A DNA stretch of 64,000 nt from Bdellovibrionales bacterium (GTDB lineage: Bacteria > Bdellovibrionota > UBA1018). Under the pieces are notes generated by a model. The model did no database searches and was not told the DNA's origin. It saw nothing but the letters and a program-made list of their open reading frames with translations. Of this stretch, positions 9,261 through 17,913 are shown one piece after another. Numbering within the stretch: the first letter of the stretch is position 1; every line of letters starts with the position of its first letter. The translations under genes were made by a program, and so were the position numbers. The stretch covers positions 62,001-126,000 of the forward strand of contig JAFEAP010000005.1 of assembly GCA_018266355.1 (NCBI GenBank). The letters are read 5' to 3'.

Positions 9261-10538
9261 CTAGAATCCCGAGTACTGCTCGAGCGCGACGAGCCCCGCC
9301 GACACCGCACCGATCGCCCACATCGTCGGCGGGACTTCCTTCGCGCGTCCGAATGCCGCGTAGAGCGCGACGTGGGAGATGAAGCCCCAGAGGATGCCCT
9401 GGGTGATCGAGAACGTGAGCGGGATGAGGATGATCGTGAGGAAGACGGGAATCGCGTCTTCGAGGGCCGCGATCTTGAGCGAGGAAACGCCCTGGAACAT
9501 CAGCGCGCCGACGACGACGAGGACGGGCGCGGTCGCGAACGCCGGGACGACGCCGACGAGCGGGCCGATAAAGAAGCAGGGCAGGAAACAGAGCGCGGTC
9601 ACGACCGCGGCCCGGCCGCTCCGGCCGCCCGCCTCGATCCCGGCCGCGCTCTCGATGAACGCCGTGCCCGACGAAGTCCCGAAGAGGCCCGCTCCGAGCG
9701 TCGCGAACGCGTCCACGAGGAGTCCCTCTTTAAGCCGGACCGGGTCCCCTTTCTCGTCGACGAGACCGGTCGCCTGGGAGACGCCGATGAACGTCGAGAG
9801 CGAATCGAAGAGGTCGGTGAAGAAGATCGCGAGGATCGCCGGCAGGTACGCGAACTTCAGCGCGCCTAGGATATCGAGCTTGAAGAACGTGCTCGAAAAA
9901 TCGGGTTTCGCGACCCACTCCTCGGGCGCCTTCACGAGGCCGAGCGCCCATCCGCCGAGCGTCGCCACCGCGATGCCGGCGAGGAACGCGAACGGACTTT
10001 TTCGTTTGAGCAGGAAAACGATCACGCCGAAGCCGACGATCGCGAGCCAAACCCCGGGCGTGAAGTGCCCGAGCTTCACGAAGGTCGCCGGGTCGGCGAC
10101 GACGAAGCCCGCGTTCTTGAGGCCGATGAACGTGAGGAAGAGGCCGATCCCGGTCGCCGCCGCCACGCGCAGGGAATGCGGGATCGCGCGCGCGATCGCG
10201 ACGCGCACCGGAGTGACCGAGGTGACGACGAAAAGCACGCCGGCCCAGAAGATCATCCCGAGCGCCGTCGGCCACGGGATTTGATGGCCGAGCACGAGCG
10301 AGAACGTGAAGAAGGCATTGATGCCCATGCCGGGCGCGACGCCGAAGGGCAGCTTCGCGTAGAGCCCCATCAGGAGCGTCATCGAGAACGCGACGAGCAC
10401 CGTCGCAGTGAGCACTCCCGAAAAACTCATGCCGGTTCCCGCGGTGGAGAGGATCGATGGATTCACCACGACGATGTAGGCCATGGTGAGAAAAGTCGTG
10501 ACGCCGCCGACGAGGTCTTTCCGCAGATCTGAGTTCAT
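9261..10538 (-). CDS. NCS2/AzgA-family purine permease
   Basis: The product has 425 aa and is strongly hydrophobic with about 12-14 membrane segments. The N-terminal region (DLVGGVTTFLTMAYIVVVNP, then FGVAPGMGINAFFTFSLVLG) is the hallmark of the AzgA/PbuG branch of the NCS2 family, proton-coupled importers of adenine, guanine or hypoxanthine. A second signature (GLFGTSSGTAFIESAAGIEAGGR) lies in the C-terminal half. It is an inner-membrane protein. It is convergent with the DUF4142 gene and divergent from the small gene at 10703. Family call is firm; exact base specificity is not readable. Confidence 0.9.
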   Translation of the reverse strand: MNSDLRKDLVGGVTTFLTMAYIVVVNPSILSTAGTGMSFSGVLTATVLVAFSMTLLMGLYAKLPFGVAPGMGINAFFTFSLVLGHQIPWPTALGMIFWAGVLFVVTSVTPVRVAIARAIPHSLRVAAATGIGLFLTFIGLKNAGFVVADPATFVKLGHFTPGVWLAIVGFGVIVFLLKRKSPFAFLAGIAVATLGGWALGLVKAPEEWVAKPDFSSTFFKLDILGALKFAYLPAILAIFFTDLFDSLSTFIGVSQATGLVDEKGDPVRLKEGLLVDAFATLGAGLFGTSSGTAFIESAAGIEAGGRSGRAAVVTALCFLPCFFIGPLVGVVPAFATAPVLVVVGALMFQGVSSLKIAALEDAIPVFLTIILIPLTFSITQGILWGFISHVALYAAFGRAKEVPPTMWAIGAVSAGLVALEQYSGF

Positions 10539-10702
10539 GAACCGAGTTTAACCGAAGCGGAGGGAAATCGCGGGTTAACTTGGACGGCCGAACGCGTCGT
10601 AGAACCGAGACTTACGCCCCAATGCCCCAGCATGTGCCTTGCACTTATCTAAGGACGGGGCTTCATTTCGAATCCCCTCCGACCCTACCCAAGGAGAATG
10701 CC

Positions 10703-10858
10703 ATGGCCGAAAAAAACTACGACGCCGACAAAAAAGTGAAGAGCGAAGAGTCCATTTCCAAGGGCTCAAAACCTCTCGATCGGGACGCGGACAAATTCAA
10801 GAAGGAAGAAACCGCGAAGAAGGAATCCCAATCGATGGGAGCTCGGGATCTCGACTGA
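10703..10858 (+). CDS. Small hydrophilic protein, 51 aa
   Basis: The ATG at 10703 follows an AAGGAG site with good spacing and the frame ends in TGA, followed at once by a strong terminator. The product is extremely hydrophilic, rich in K, D, E and S (SKGSKPLDRDADKFKKEETAKKE), with no hydrophobic core, so it is probably disordered. A longer in-frame start at 10580 exists but lacks a ribosome-binding site. Compact transcription unit, clear start and dedicated terminator argue for a real gene. I do not recognise the family; small hydrophilic stress proteins look like this. Confidence 0.6.
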   Translation: MAEKNYDADKKVKSEESISKGSKPLDRDADKFKKEETAKKESQSMGARDLD

Positions 10859-10879
10859 TTTCCGGTCCCGAGAAAAGGA

Positions 10880-10910
10880 ACCCGGGTCGCGAGGCCCGGG
10901 TCTTTTCTTT
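10880..10910 (+). terminator. Intrinsic terminator
   Basis: The arms ACCCGGG and CCCGGGT enclose an 8-nt loop and are followed by TCTTTTCTTTT on the plus strand. It lies between the 51-aa gene and the convergent thioredoxin-DUF454 gene. The plus-strand T-rich tail makes it the terminator of the small gene; on the minus strand the tail is TTCCTTTTCT, so it may serve both. Confidence 0.8.
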
Positions 10911-10919
10911 TCCGCCGCC

Positions 10920-11642
10920 TCAGGACGATTTCCGGGTGGCGATGAACGCCGACACCCCGACGAGAAGCGAAGAAACGGCGAGCTTCAATTCGAGCCGATC
11001 GACCCGCGCCCAAATCCCGACGAGCGAAACCGCGATCAGCGCGACCGCGACGATTTTCGTCCGCGGCGAGATCGCGCGGTTCCGCTCCCAATCGGCGAGC
11101 GCTTTTCCGAGCAGCGGTTGGCGACGAATCCATGCGTGCGCCTTTTCCGAACTCCGCACGAAACACGCGGCGGAGAGGAGGACGAAGGGCGTGGTCGGCA
11201 GGAGCGGCAAGAAAGCGCCGAGGATTCCGAGCGCGAGAGAAACGCAACCGACGGAAAAAACCGCGGTCCGGAGGTACGGATTCGCGATCCGCGCGGGAGC
11301 GGAGGTGGGTGCTCCCCAAACCGACTCCACGAAACCCCGTAAGTCCTCGCGACCCGAGAATCCGGTCTTGAGCCGCTTCCCGCCGCGTCCGTCGAGGACG
11401 AGGAACGCCGGAACCCCGACGAGTCCGAGCTCCGCCACTGCCGCGGGATCGTCGTCGATGCGAAGACGGCGGAGCACGGCATCGGCGTAACCGTCCGCGA
11501 ACGTTCCATCGGCGAGTTCCGGTTCCGCCGCGAGGCAGTGCCGGCATCCTTCCTCGGTAAGAAAAAGAAACGCGCGCTGCCCTCGGGCGAGAGCGAGGAA
11601 ATCCGAAAGCGAGGCGACGGGCTCGAGTCCGTGAAGGGTCAC
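10920..11642 (-). CDS. Thioredoxin-like domain fused to DUF454 (YbaN) membrane domain
   Basis: The product has 240 aa in two parts. Residues 1-110 look like a thioredoxin fold: FLFLTEEGCRHC with a C33-x-x-C36 pair and a cis-proline-type segment GLVGVPAFLVLD (P78). Residues 125-235 match DUF454/YbaN: LGILGAFLPLLPTTPFVLLSAACF, then SSEKAHAWIRRQPLLG and a final hydrophobic pair of helices. YbaN proteins are small inner-membrane proteins of unknown role; here the redox domain probably faces the cytoplasm, because there is no N-terminal signal. The start overlaps the stop of the 72-aa gene upstream by 4 bp, so the two are coupled. The fusion is unusual. Confidence 0.75.
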   Translation of the reverse strand: MTLHGLEPVASLSDFLALARGQRAFLFLTEEGCRHCLAAEPELADGTFADGYADAVLRRLRIDDDPAAVAELGLVGVPAFLVLDGRGGKRLKTGFSGREDLRGFVESVWGAPTSAPARIANPYLRTAVFSVGCVSLALGILGAFLPLLPTTPFVLLSAACFVRSSEKAHAWIRRQPLLGKALADWERNRAISPRTKIVAVALIAVSLVGIWARVDRLELKLAVSSLLVGVSAFIATRKSS

Positions 11643-11857
11643 GAACCGAGAGTATCATCCTTTCGCGGACGGCGGTAAGCGGCCTCGGACTCCGTCGGCG
11701 GCGGCGTTTTCGGGTTCTCGACCCGCGGCGCAGTCGGCTCCTCGAATTTTTCCCGGATGGACCGGATGAGTTTCCGATTCAATTCGTAGAAGTACTTCTC
11801 TTCTTGGGAATATCCGTCGTGCTTTAGATCGCCTTTTACGTCCCGGCTTTCGCTCAT
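11639..11857 (-). CDS. Hypothetical protein, 72 aa
   Basis: A small soluble protein with an acidic/aromatic middle (HDGYSQEEKYFYELNRKLI) and a proline-rich, probably disordered C-terminus. The gene starts after a GGAGG site (minus strand) and overlaps the thioredoxin-DUF454 gene by 4 bp, so the two are translated together. I do not recognise a named family. The compact coupling and ribosome-binding site make it a credible gene. Upstream, 11858-12142 holds no convincing gene and must contain divergent promoters for this operon and the rnk-like gene. Confidence 0.6.
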   Translation of the reverse strand: MSESRDVKGDLKHDGYSQEEKYFYELNRKLIRSIREKFEEPTAPRVENPKTPPPTESEAAYRRPRKDDTLGS

Positions 11858-12142
11858 GAAAAACCTCCGTTCTCGAAGGATGCATCGTCCGCGCCGGACC
11901 GCTCGGGGCGGAAAAGGCGCCCGAGTTGAAGAAAAAGTTCGGATCGGATAGAATGGAAGCGTGACGAACGACCGGACCTATCGCGAAAACCTACCGCGTC
12001 TCTCTTCCGGCCCGTCCATCGGATCGCGCCTAAAATTTCTTTCATTCGGCGGCTGAGTCACGCCCTCCGCCGCCTTAAGCGCTTTCCCACTTTTCGAACC
12101 TTTCACGAAGCCTTCTCCCTCGAGGAGAAAAGGAGTTTTCCC

Positions 12143-12538
12143 ATGAAACCCGTTTCCGCTTTGATCCTTTCGCAAAACGATTCCAAACGCATCCTGAGCC
12201 TGATCGACGCCCTGAAGTCCGAATCGCTCGATCTCCTCGAAGAAGAGATCGGCCGAGCGACGATCGTGCCTGACGAGAAACTTCCTCCGAACGTCGTCGC
12301 GATGGACTCCACCGTACGGTTCGTCGACGCCGACACCGGTCAAGAATCCGTCTTCACGCTCGTCTATCCGCACGAGGCGAGCGTCGAGGAAGGACGGATC
12401 TCGATCCTCGCGCCGGTCGGAACCGCTCTGATCGGCCTGCGCACGGGGCAAAGCATCCGCTGGCCGGTGCCCGGCGGGAAGTCGCGGAACCTCACGGTCG
12501 TCTCGGTGAGTCCGCGCTCCGTCCTCCGGACGGCGTAA
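12143..12538 (+). CDS. rnk: Rnk/GreA-GreB C-terminal family regulator
   Basis: The product has 131 aa. Residues about 50-125 match the FKBP-like C-terminal domain of GreA/GreB and Rnk: VVAMDSTVRFVDADTG, VFTLVYPHEA, ISILAPVGTALIGLRTGQSI and a final WPVPGGK. The N-terminal part is a short helical region rather than the long GreA coiled coil, as in Rnk (regulator of nucleoside diphosphate kinase), which binds RNA polymerase without cleavage activity. The start follows AAGGAG at good spacing. The gene stands alone and is convergent with the DUF3565/ATPase pair (stop 6 bp from that gene's stop). Family firm; the Rnk name rests on the short N-terminus. Confidence 0.82.
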   Translation: MKPVSALILSQNDSKRILSLIDALKSESLDLLEEEIGRATIVPDEKLPPNVVAMDSTVRFVDADTGQESVFTLVYPHEASVEEGRISILAPVGTALIGLRTGQSIRWPVPGGKSRNLTVVSVSPRSVLRTA

Positions 12539-12544
12539 CGCCGA

Positions 12545-12946
12545 TCATTTCGGAGGGCCGGACCGCTTTCGGAGTTCCCATTCTTCGATCAGCGCGCGGA
12601 TCGCGTCGGATACGACCGAGCCGAAATCCGTCGCGCGCAATCGATCGCGCACGAGTTCGAGGCGGCCTTCGGGACAAAGCCCCCGGATGCCGCCGTCCTC
12701 GAACGCGTCCTCCGCGCACGCGATGCAGGCGGCGCGTACCGCCTCCGCGAGCGCGGCTCCGAGTTCGTCGCAACGCTTGCACTCGAGAAGATGACCGAGG
12801 CGAGAGGCTCGTCCTTCCGGGACGAGGACCCAAGGCCGGCTCATCAGCGGCGGATCGTGGCGGACGTGCTGCCGATGCCCGCAGACGAGGTCCGCCGTCC
12901 AGTGCCCTTCTTCGTCGAGATGGAATCCCCCGATCGCTTGCCTCAT
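12545..12946 (-). CDS. DUF3565 protein, Cys/His-rich
   Basis: The product has 133 aa. Residues 1-60 match DUF3565: AIGGFHLDEEGHW, LVCGHRQHVRHDPP, SRPWV and GHLLECKRCD. It has C22/H24/H27/H30, a C56-x-x-C59 pair, C74-x-x-C77 and C91, a pattern suggesting metal binding. The C-terminal half is helical and I do not recognise it. The ATG overlaps the stop of the copper-ATPase gene by 4 bp (ATGA), so it is translationally coupled to that pump. With the cbb3 cluster divergent next door, a metal-handling or sensing role is a reasonable inference, not shown. Confidence 0.72.
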   Translation of the reverse strand: MRQAIGGFHLDEEGHWTADLVCGHRQHVRHDPPLMSRPWVLVPEGRASRLGHLLECKRCDELGAALAEAVRAACIACAEDAFEDGGIRGLCPEGRLELVRDRLRATDFGSVVSDAIRALIEEWELRKRSGPPK

Positions 12947-15129
12947 GTCCCGGCCTCCCCGGCGGCGAGCAACCGGAGCGAGCTTCCGAGAAGCACCGCG
13001 AAGCTCGCGAGCATCGCGACCGCCGCCCCGAGCGGGGTGAACCGGCCGCTCGCCGCCAATCCGAGCGCGACGACGTTGTAGACCAGCGCGAGGACCCCGG
13101 TCTGGATCAGGACGCTCCGAAAACGCCGCGCGTAGAGGAAAACGGGCAGGAACGCCCGAAGATCCGGGCTCCGCATTTCGAAGTCGACCGGCGCGAGCCC
13201 GAGGATCCGTTGTCCGACGCGGCAGCTGACGGTCGCTCTCGCGAGCGCGAGCGTATCGTTCAACCCGTCTCCCACGTAAAGCGATCGGTCGCCGATCCGA
13301 GCCGCCTTTTCCTCCGGAGTCAGGTTTCCGAAATACCGGATCCGGGCCGGATCGAGACTCGTGAATTCGGAACCGGCGCCGAGTCGCGGATCGCCGGAGA
13401 GGATCTCGATTTCGGCGCGGGGAAGGACTCGCAGGAGCGAACGTAGGAACGCGCGCGAATTCTCGTCGAAAGCGCCTTTCACCACCACTCGTCCCATGAG
13501 TCTTTTTCCGTAAGCCACGACCGGATACCCCTCCGTTCCCGATAGCGCACTCGCCGGGATGCCCGCGCGCCGCACGACGAAATCCGGACGGCCGACGTAG
13601 AGCGCGTCGCCGGCGGAGGATCGGGCGACGGCGCCCTCGCCCGCCACGTCGACGACCTCGACCGCCGAAAAGTCCGCGGCGCCGGGATCGGCGCGAACGC
13701 TCGACGGAGCGGGCGCGAGTCCCGCCAGAATCGGATGCCGCGAACCGGACGCGAGCGCGCTCAATAATCCGTCGAAGGCGGCCGGAGTTTCGAGGTCGAA
13801 GCCCAAAAAGTAGGATTCGACGGCCTCGAGCGTGCCGGTCTTGTCGAGATAAACCCGCTCGAGCTCGCCGAGATCGAAAAGCGCTTCCGCCCGGTTCATG
13901 ATCGCGCCGAGCCGGAAGACCGCGAGATGGGCCATTTGCTTCGAGAGCGGCAGGACGCTCGCGAAAAGGCACGGACAAAAAACCAGGACTCCGACGAAGA
14001 ACGATTCGATCGTCCCGCGGACGCCCGCGCCCCGCTCCCATTGCAGGAGGGCGATTCCGAGGGCGCCGACGAGCGCCCCCGCCGTCAACCCGTTTTCGAT
14101 TTTCGCGAAGAGACGGGCGTACGGATGGCCCCGGCTTTCCGCGGCGAGCGCCGCCTCGGTCCACCGGTCGATCTTCCGATGTCCGAGGGGTTCCGCGACC
14201 GATAGCTCGAGCGGCGAACCCGCGATGCTCCCCGCGAGGACGGCGTCCCCGCGCTTCAGTCCGACCGCCGCGTCCTCGCCGGTCACCAGGTGGCGATTCA
14301 CCGATCCGACTTCGCTCACCAAGGTTCCGTCGAACCCGACGGTCTCTCCCGGCGCGACGCGGACGCGGTCCCCGCGCCGGACCTGCGACGCCTCCGCCTC
14401 GAACCATTCCCCGTCCCGGAAGGTCGGCACGGGCGCGCTCCGGCGATTCACCTCGAACACGATCGTCCCGGACACGCGCCGCGCGAGCGAAGCTTCGATC
14501 TTCTTCGCGAGCAGGAGGATCGCGACGATCATCGCGCCCGAATCGGCGTAGCTCACCGCGCGCCCCGTCCACAGGCACATCGCCGTGAAGACGGACGCCG
14601 AAAGACCGCCGAGGAAGATGAAGAGATCGAGTGTCAAACGTCCGTTCGCGCGTAGCGCGCGGAATCCCGACTTCGCGTAAGGTACGATGCCGACCGAGAT
14701 GGCGAGGACGCCGAATATCCCGGAGGCGAACGAAAGTCGGTAAGCCTCCGCCGGCCCGATTCCCTCGCCGAGGTAGTCCGCGAACGCGATCATCGACGAC
14801 CACATCGCGAGGAACCACACCCACGCGACCCGCAGGTTCGAAAGGCTGCGATCCTGCTCCGCCTCGAGGTCCGCCTGAAAGGTCCGCACCCATCCGGGCG
14901 CCTGCTTCCGGGCCGCGAACCCCGTATCGGAGATCGCGGCCTCGATCCGCGAATCGACCTCGGCGGCATCTGCCCCCGGCGCGGTCTCCACGACGAGGAG
15001 TTTGCTCGGGAAATTCACGCCGGCCGCCCGCACCCCGGGCACGCTCGATACGCGCGTCTCCACGGTCTTCGCGCAAGTACCGCACCACATCCCGGAAACG
15101 AAATAGACGAGGGAATCTTCGTTCGCCAT
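12943..15129 (-). CDS. P1B-type heavy-metal ATPase (CcoI/CopA-like copper transporter)
   Basis: The product is about 728 aa from the ATG at 15129 (an upstream in-frame ATG would add 17 AT-rich-coded residues). In order: an N-terminal HMA-like domain with GMWCGTC (C16, C19), a membrane block, the TGE actuator motif (LVTGEDAA), the CPC transport motif (FCPCLFASVLPL), the phosphorylation site DKTGTLE, an HP motif (SRHPI), the hinge VGDGLNDTLALA, and two last helices. CPC plus HMA points to Cu+ transport. Its place divergent from ccoN suggests it loads copper for the heme-copper oxidase (CcoI role) rather than detoxifying. The downstream DUF3565 gene is coupled. Confidence 0.9.
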   Translation of the reverse strand: MANEDSLVYFVSGMWCGTCAKTVETRVSSVPGVRAAGVNFPSKLLVVETAPGADAAEVDSRIEAAISDTGFAARKQAPGWVRTFQADLEAEQDRSLSNLRVAWVWFLAMWSSMIAFADYLGEGIGPAEAYRLSFASGIFGVLAISVGIVPYAKSGFRALRANGRLTLDLFIFLGGLSASVFTAMCLWTGRAVSYADSGAMIVAILLLAKKIEASLARRVSGTIVFEVNRRSAPVPTFRDGEWFEAEASQVRRGDRVRVAPGETVGFDGTLVSEVGSVNRHLVTGEDAAVGLKRGDAVLAGSIAGSPLELSVAEPLGHRKIDRWTEAALAAESRGHPYARLFAKIENGLTAGALVGALGIALLQWERGAGVRGTIESFFVGVLVFCPCLFASVLPLSKQMAHLAVFRLGAIMNRAEALFDLGELERVYLDKTGTLEAVESYFLGFDLETPAAFDGLLSALASGSRHPILAGLAPAPSSVRADPGAADFSAVEVVDVAGEGAVARSSAGDALYVGRPDFVVRRAGIPASALSGTEGYPVVAYGKRLMGRVVVKGAFDENSRAFLRSLLRVLPRAEIEILSGDPRLGAGSEFTSLDPARIRYFGNLTPEEKAARIGDRSLYVGDGLNDTLALARATVSCRVGQRILGLAPVDFEMRSPDLRAFLPVFLYARRFRSVLIQTGVLALVYNVVALGLAASGRFTPLGAAVAMLASFAVLLGSSLRLLAAGEAGT

Positions 15130-15166
15130 CGAGTTCAGTATAGCGCGGAGGAGATAATTGTTGTAT

Positions 15167-15180
15167 TTTAAATATATCAA
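15167..15180. promoter_or_regulatory. Possible FNR/CRP-family operator
   Basis: In the AT-rich gap between the copper ATPase and ccoN the sequence TTTAAATATATCAA resembles an FNR/Dnr box (TTGAT-N4-ATCAA): the right half is perfect and the left half matches 3 of 5. It sits just upstream of ccoN, and oxidase genes of this type are commonly under FNR-family control. The match is short and AT-rich, so this is a suggestion only. Confidence 0.3.
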
Positions 15181-15195
15181 TTAAGGTCGGTGCCT

Positions 15196-16728
15196 ATGGA
15201 TAGATACGTGGTTTTCGTCGTCCTGACTTTTGCGATCTCGGTCCTCGGCATGCTCGCTTTCGTGATCGCCCTGATCCAAAAGCAAGTGCTCGTCCCTCCG
15301 GAAGCGGCGAGTTCGATTTTCTCGAAGGGCGAAACGGGGATCGCCGAACCGGATCGAACGGGAGACGTCAGCGACCGGTGGAAACGGCTCGACCAGTCCG
15401 CGAGGGGGCCCATCCTCTTCTTCATCGTTTCGTCGGTCGCGTGGCTCGTGATCGGCTCCCTGCTCGGACTCGTGGTTTCGCTCAAGTTCCACTCCCCGGA
15501 GTTCCTCGGCGCGCGGGACTTCCTGACTTTCGGAAAGCTCCGCCCCCTCCACTTGAACATCATCACTTACGGCTGGCTGAGCTTCGCCGGTCTCGGGATT
15601 TCCCTTTGGCTCGTGCCGCGCATGACGAAAGTTCCCCTCCAAGGCCGGAACGTCCTCTACCTCGCCGGAACGCTCTGGAATCTCGGAGTTCTCCTCGGAT
15701 CGATCGGACTCCTCTACGGAAAATCGGACGGCCTCGAATGGCTCGAGTTCTGGTGGCCGATCGACATCCTCCTCGCCGTCGCGGGAGCGCTCGTCGCGAT
15801 CCCGCTCTTCCGCACGGTCTACCTCAGCGAAGAAAAACACCTCTACGTGACGATGTGGTACACCATCTGCGCGCTCATCTGGTTCCCGGTCCTTTTCGTG
15901 ATCGCGAACTCGCACTTCCTCCATACGGGCGTGGAGGGAGCGATCTCGAACTGGTGGTTCGCCCACAACGTCCTCGGCCTCTGGGTCACTCCGCTCGGAC
16001 TCGGCATCATCTACTACCTCCTCCCGAAGATCACCGGTCATCCGATCGCCTCCTACCAACTCTCGCTTTTCGGTTTTTGGGGCCTCGCGCTTTTCTACTC
16101 CCAGGTCGGCATGCACCACCTCCTCGGCGGGCCGATTCCGGGCTGGCTCGCGAACCTCTCGATCGTGATGAGCGTCGGCATGGCGATTCCCGTCATCACC
16201 GTGGCGATCAACCACCACGTCTCGACCTACCGCCATTTCCGGGTGCTGAAGGACTCGGTCGTGCTCCGGTTCGTCGTCTTCGGCGCGATGATGTACACCG
16301 TGAGCTCGCTTCAAGGCGCCCTGCACGCGCTTCGGACGTTCAACTACGTCACCCACTTCACCCACTGGACCGTTTCGCACGCGCACCTCGGTCTCTACGG
16401 GTTCACGACGATGGTTTTCTTCGGAGGGATCTATTTCGCCGCGCCGAGGCTCGTCGGACGCGACTGGCCCTACCCTCGCGTCGTGAACGCGCATTTCTGG
16501 ATCGCGGCGACCGGCGTCCTGATTTACGCGGCGGCGACCGGCATCGGCGGCGTCCGTCAGGGGTTCGCACTTCGGAATCCCGAAGGCTCGTTCGAAGCCT
16601 CGCTCGCGGTCACGATTCCGTACCTCGTCGCTCGCAGCGTCGGAGGAACGCTTATGCTCGCCTCGCACCTGCTCATGCTCGTTAACCTCGTCGCCTTGCT
16701 CGGCGCGCGAACCGAGGAGGCGGCATGA
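15196..16728 (+). CDS. ccoN: cbb3-type cytochrome c oxidase subunit I (CcoN)
   Basis: The product is about 510 aa with some 14 membrane helices. It carries heme-copper oxidase signatures of the C family: LHLNIITYGW (heme ligand region), NWWFAHNVLG with the CuB histidine, FWGLALFYSQVGMHHL with the tyrosine expected for the cross-linked His-Tyr and two further CuB histidines, and THWTVSHAHLGLYGF with the heme histidines. The tyrosine argues for an oxygen reductase rather than a nitric oxide reductase. Where many CcoN proteins read FEGPM this one reads LQGAL. ATG 15196 is chosen (AAGG 10 nt upstream); a GTG 6 bp earlier is possible. It overlaps ccoO by 4 bp. Confidence 0.9.
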   Translation: MDRYVVFVVLTFAISVLGMLAFVIALIQKQVLVPPEAASSIFSKGETGIAEPDRTGDVSDRWKRLDQSARGPILFFIVSSVAWLVIGSLLGLVVSLKFHSPEFLGARDFLTFGKLRPLHLNIITYGWLSFAGLGISLWLVPRMTKVPLQGRNVLYLAGTLWNLGVLLGSIGLLYGKSDGLEWLEFWWPIDILLAVAGALVAIPLFRTVYLSEEKHLYVTMWYTICALIWFPVLFVIANSHFLHTGVEGAISNWWFAHNVLGLWVTPLGLGIIYYLLPKITGHPIASYQLSLFGFWGLALFYSQVGMHHLLGGPIPGWLANLSIVMSVGMAIPVITVAINHHVSTYRHFRVLKDSVVLRFVVFGAMMYTVSSLQGALHALRTFNYVTHFTHWTVSHAHLGLYGFTTMVFFGGIYFAAPRLVGRDWPYPRVVNAHFWIAATGVLIYAAATGIGGVRQGFALRNPEGSFEASLAVTIPYLVARSVGGTLMLASHLLMLVNLVALLGARTEEAA

Positions 16729-17318
16729 AAAAGGCCTACCTCTTCGTCCTCGGCGGTTCGAGCACGCTCCTCCTCTCGATCTTCCTCTTCTTCATCGTGC
16801 CGCGGGTGCAGATGGGAGCGCTCGAACGCGCGGCGATCAGCGCCCAGTCCCCGTACACCGAGACCGAGGCCCGCGGACGTCTCGCCTACATCGAGTACGG
16901 ATGCGTCTACTGCCATACCCAACAAGTCCGGGACCCGTCGGTCGGCGCGGACAAGGCGTTCGGATGGGGACGCGCGAGCATTCCTTCGGACTACATCTAC
17001 GATCGCCCGCACCTCCTCGGCACGAGTCGAACCGGACCGGATCTCTCGAATATCGGGAGCCGCCAACCGAGCCGCGAATGGCTCCACCTCCACTTCTTCA
17101 ACCCGCGCCTCCTCGTCGCGTGGAGCATCATGCCGCCGTTCCCTTTCCTCTACGCGGAGGTCGCGTCGGAGACCTCTCCCGACGGGCGCGCGATCGCGAT
17201 TCCCGGGACGGATCACCGATGGATCGTGCCGAGCGAGAAGGCCGAGGACCTCGTCGCCTACCTCCAAAGCCTGAAACGGGACCGCGATCCCATTCCCCGG
17301 GAGACGAAGCATGAGTGA
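16725..17318 (+). CDS. ccoO: cbb3 oxidase monoheme cytochrome c subunit (CcoO)
   Basis: The product has 197 aa. An N-terminal signal-anchor (residues about 5-26) is followed by a periplasmic cytochrome c domain. The heme site is GCVYCHTQQVRDP, and the following DYIYDRPHLLGTSRTGPDLSNIGSR and NPRLLVAWSIMPPFPFLY segments match CcoO, the last giving the methionine ligand (IMPPFP). It delivers electrons to CcoN. It overlaps both ccoN (4 bp) and the next cytochrome gene (8 bp), so the operon is tightly coupled. Length is near normal for CcoO. Confidence 0.88.
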   Translation: MKKAYLFVLGGSSTLLLSIFLFFIVPRVQMGALERAAISAQSPYTETEARGRLAYIEYGCVYCHTQQVRDPSVGADKAFGWGRASIPSDYIYDRPHLLGTSRTGPDLSNIGSRQPSREWLHLHFFNPRLLVAWSIMPPFPFLYAEVASETSPDGRAIAIPGTDHRWIVPSEKAEDLVAYLQSLKRDRDPIPRETKHE

Positions 17319-17913
17319 CGATTTCAAGGCTGATCGGCTGCGCAACGAGAAATCCGATCCCGTGGAAGCGGCATCCCCGCGGTTCGTTTTCGTCCCGGTG
17401 ATCCTGATCTCGATGTTCATCGGGTTCGGAGCGACCTATCTCGCCTTCACGACGAAAACCACCGGAGTCGAAACGGGGGACGGACGCGGCACGACGCCCG
17501 CGCGGACGGCGCCGCTTTCGTCGGGAGCGTACGCGAAAGGAAAACAGGTTTTCACGACGGTCTGCCAGGCTTGTCACCAAGCGAGCGGCCTCGGTATTCC
17601 GGGCGCCTTTCCCCCGCTCGCCGGCTCGGAGTGGGTGCTCGGGCCTCCCCGACGTCTCGCCGCGATCATCCTGCACGGCGCGGCCGGCGAAATCGTCGTG
17701 AAGGGCCAGACCTTTCGCGGAGCGATGCCGGCCCAGAAGGGCACCTTGACCGACGAGCAGATCGCCGACGTCGCGACCTACGTGCGCGGCTCGTGGGGAA
17801 ATTCGGCGGACGCCGTGGAAACCTCCCTCGTGACCGAGGTCCGCGAAAAGACCAAGACGCGTGCGACGCCGTGGAACGGAGGGGAAGAACTCGGAAAGAC
17901 TTCGTTCGAATGA
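17311..17913 (+). CDS. Membrane-anchored monoheme cytochrome c (CcoP-like position)
   Basis: The product has 200 aa: a single membrane anchor (about residues 28-48), a linker, then one cytochrome c domain with VCQACHQASGLG (CxxCH), FPPLAGSEW and a distal methionine in FRGAMPAQKG. It occupies the place of CcoP, but CcoP normally has two hemes and two helices; here there is one heme. I infer it is the electron-entry cytochrome of this oxidase. The tail after residue 170 is Lys/Glu-rich and probably disordered. Overlaps with ccoO and nnrS (4 bp) place it inside the operon. Confidence 0.82.
   Translation: MSDDFKADRLRNEKSDPVEAASPRFVFVPVILISMFIGFGATYLAFTTKTTGVETGDGRGTTPARTAPLSSGAYAKGKQVFTTVCQACHQASGLGIPGAFPPLAGSEWVLGPPRRLAAIILHGAAGEIVVKGQTFRGAMPAQKGTLTDEQIADVATYVRGSWGNSADAVETSLVTEVREKTKTRATPWNGGEELGKTSFE

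Noticed and set aside
7658..9310. Reading the 7658-8593 lipoprotein as a 550-aa protein starting at 9310
   Set aside because: The added part overlaps the DUF4142 gene on the other strand and would bury a perfect lipoprotein signal in mid-protein.
11857..12045. A 63-codon minus frame and a 31-codon plus frame (GTG 11961) in the gap before rnk
   Set aside because: No good ribosome-binding site or recognisable product; the region is better explained as divergent promoters.
12545..15088. An 847-codon minus-strand frame spanning DUF3565 and the copper ATPase
   Set aside because: Only the last 133 codons are the real DUF3565 gene; upstream it is a shifted frame of the ATPase.
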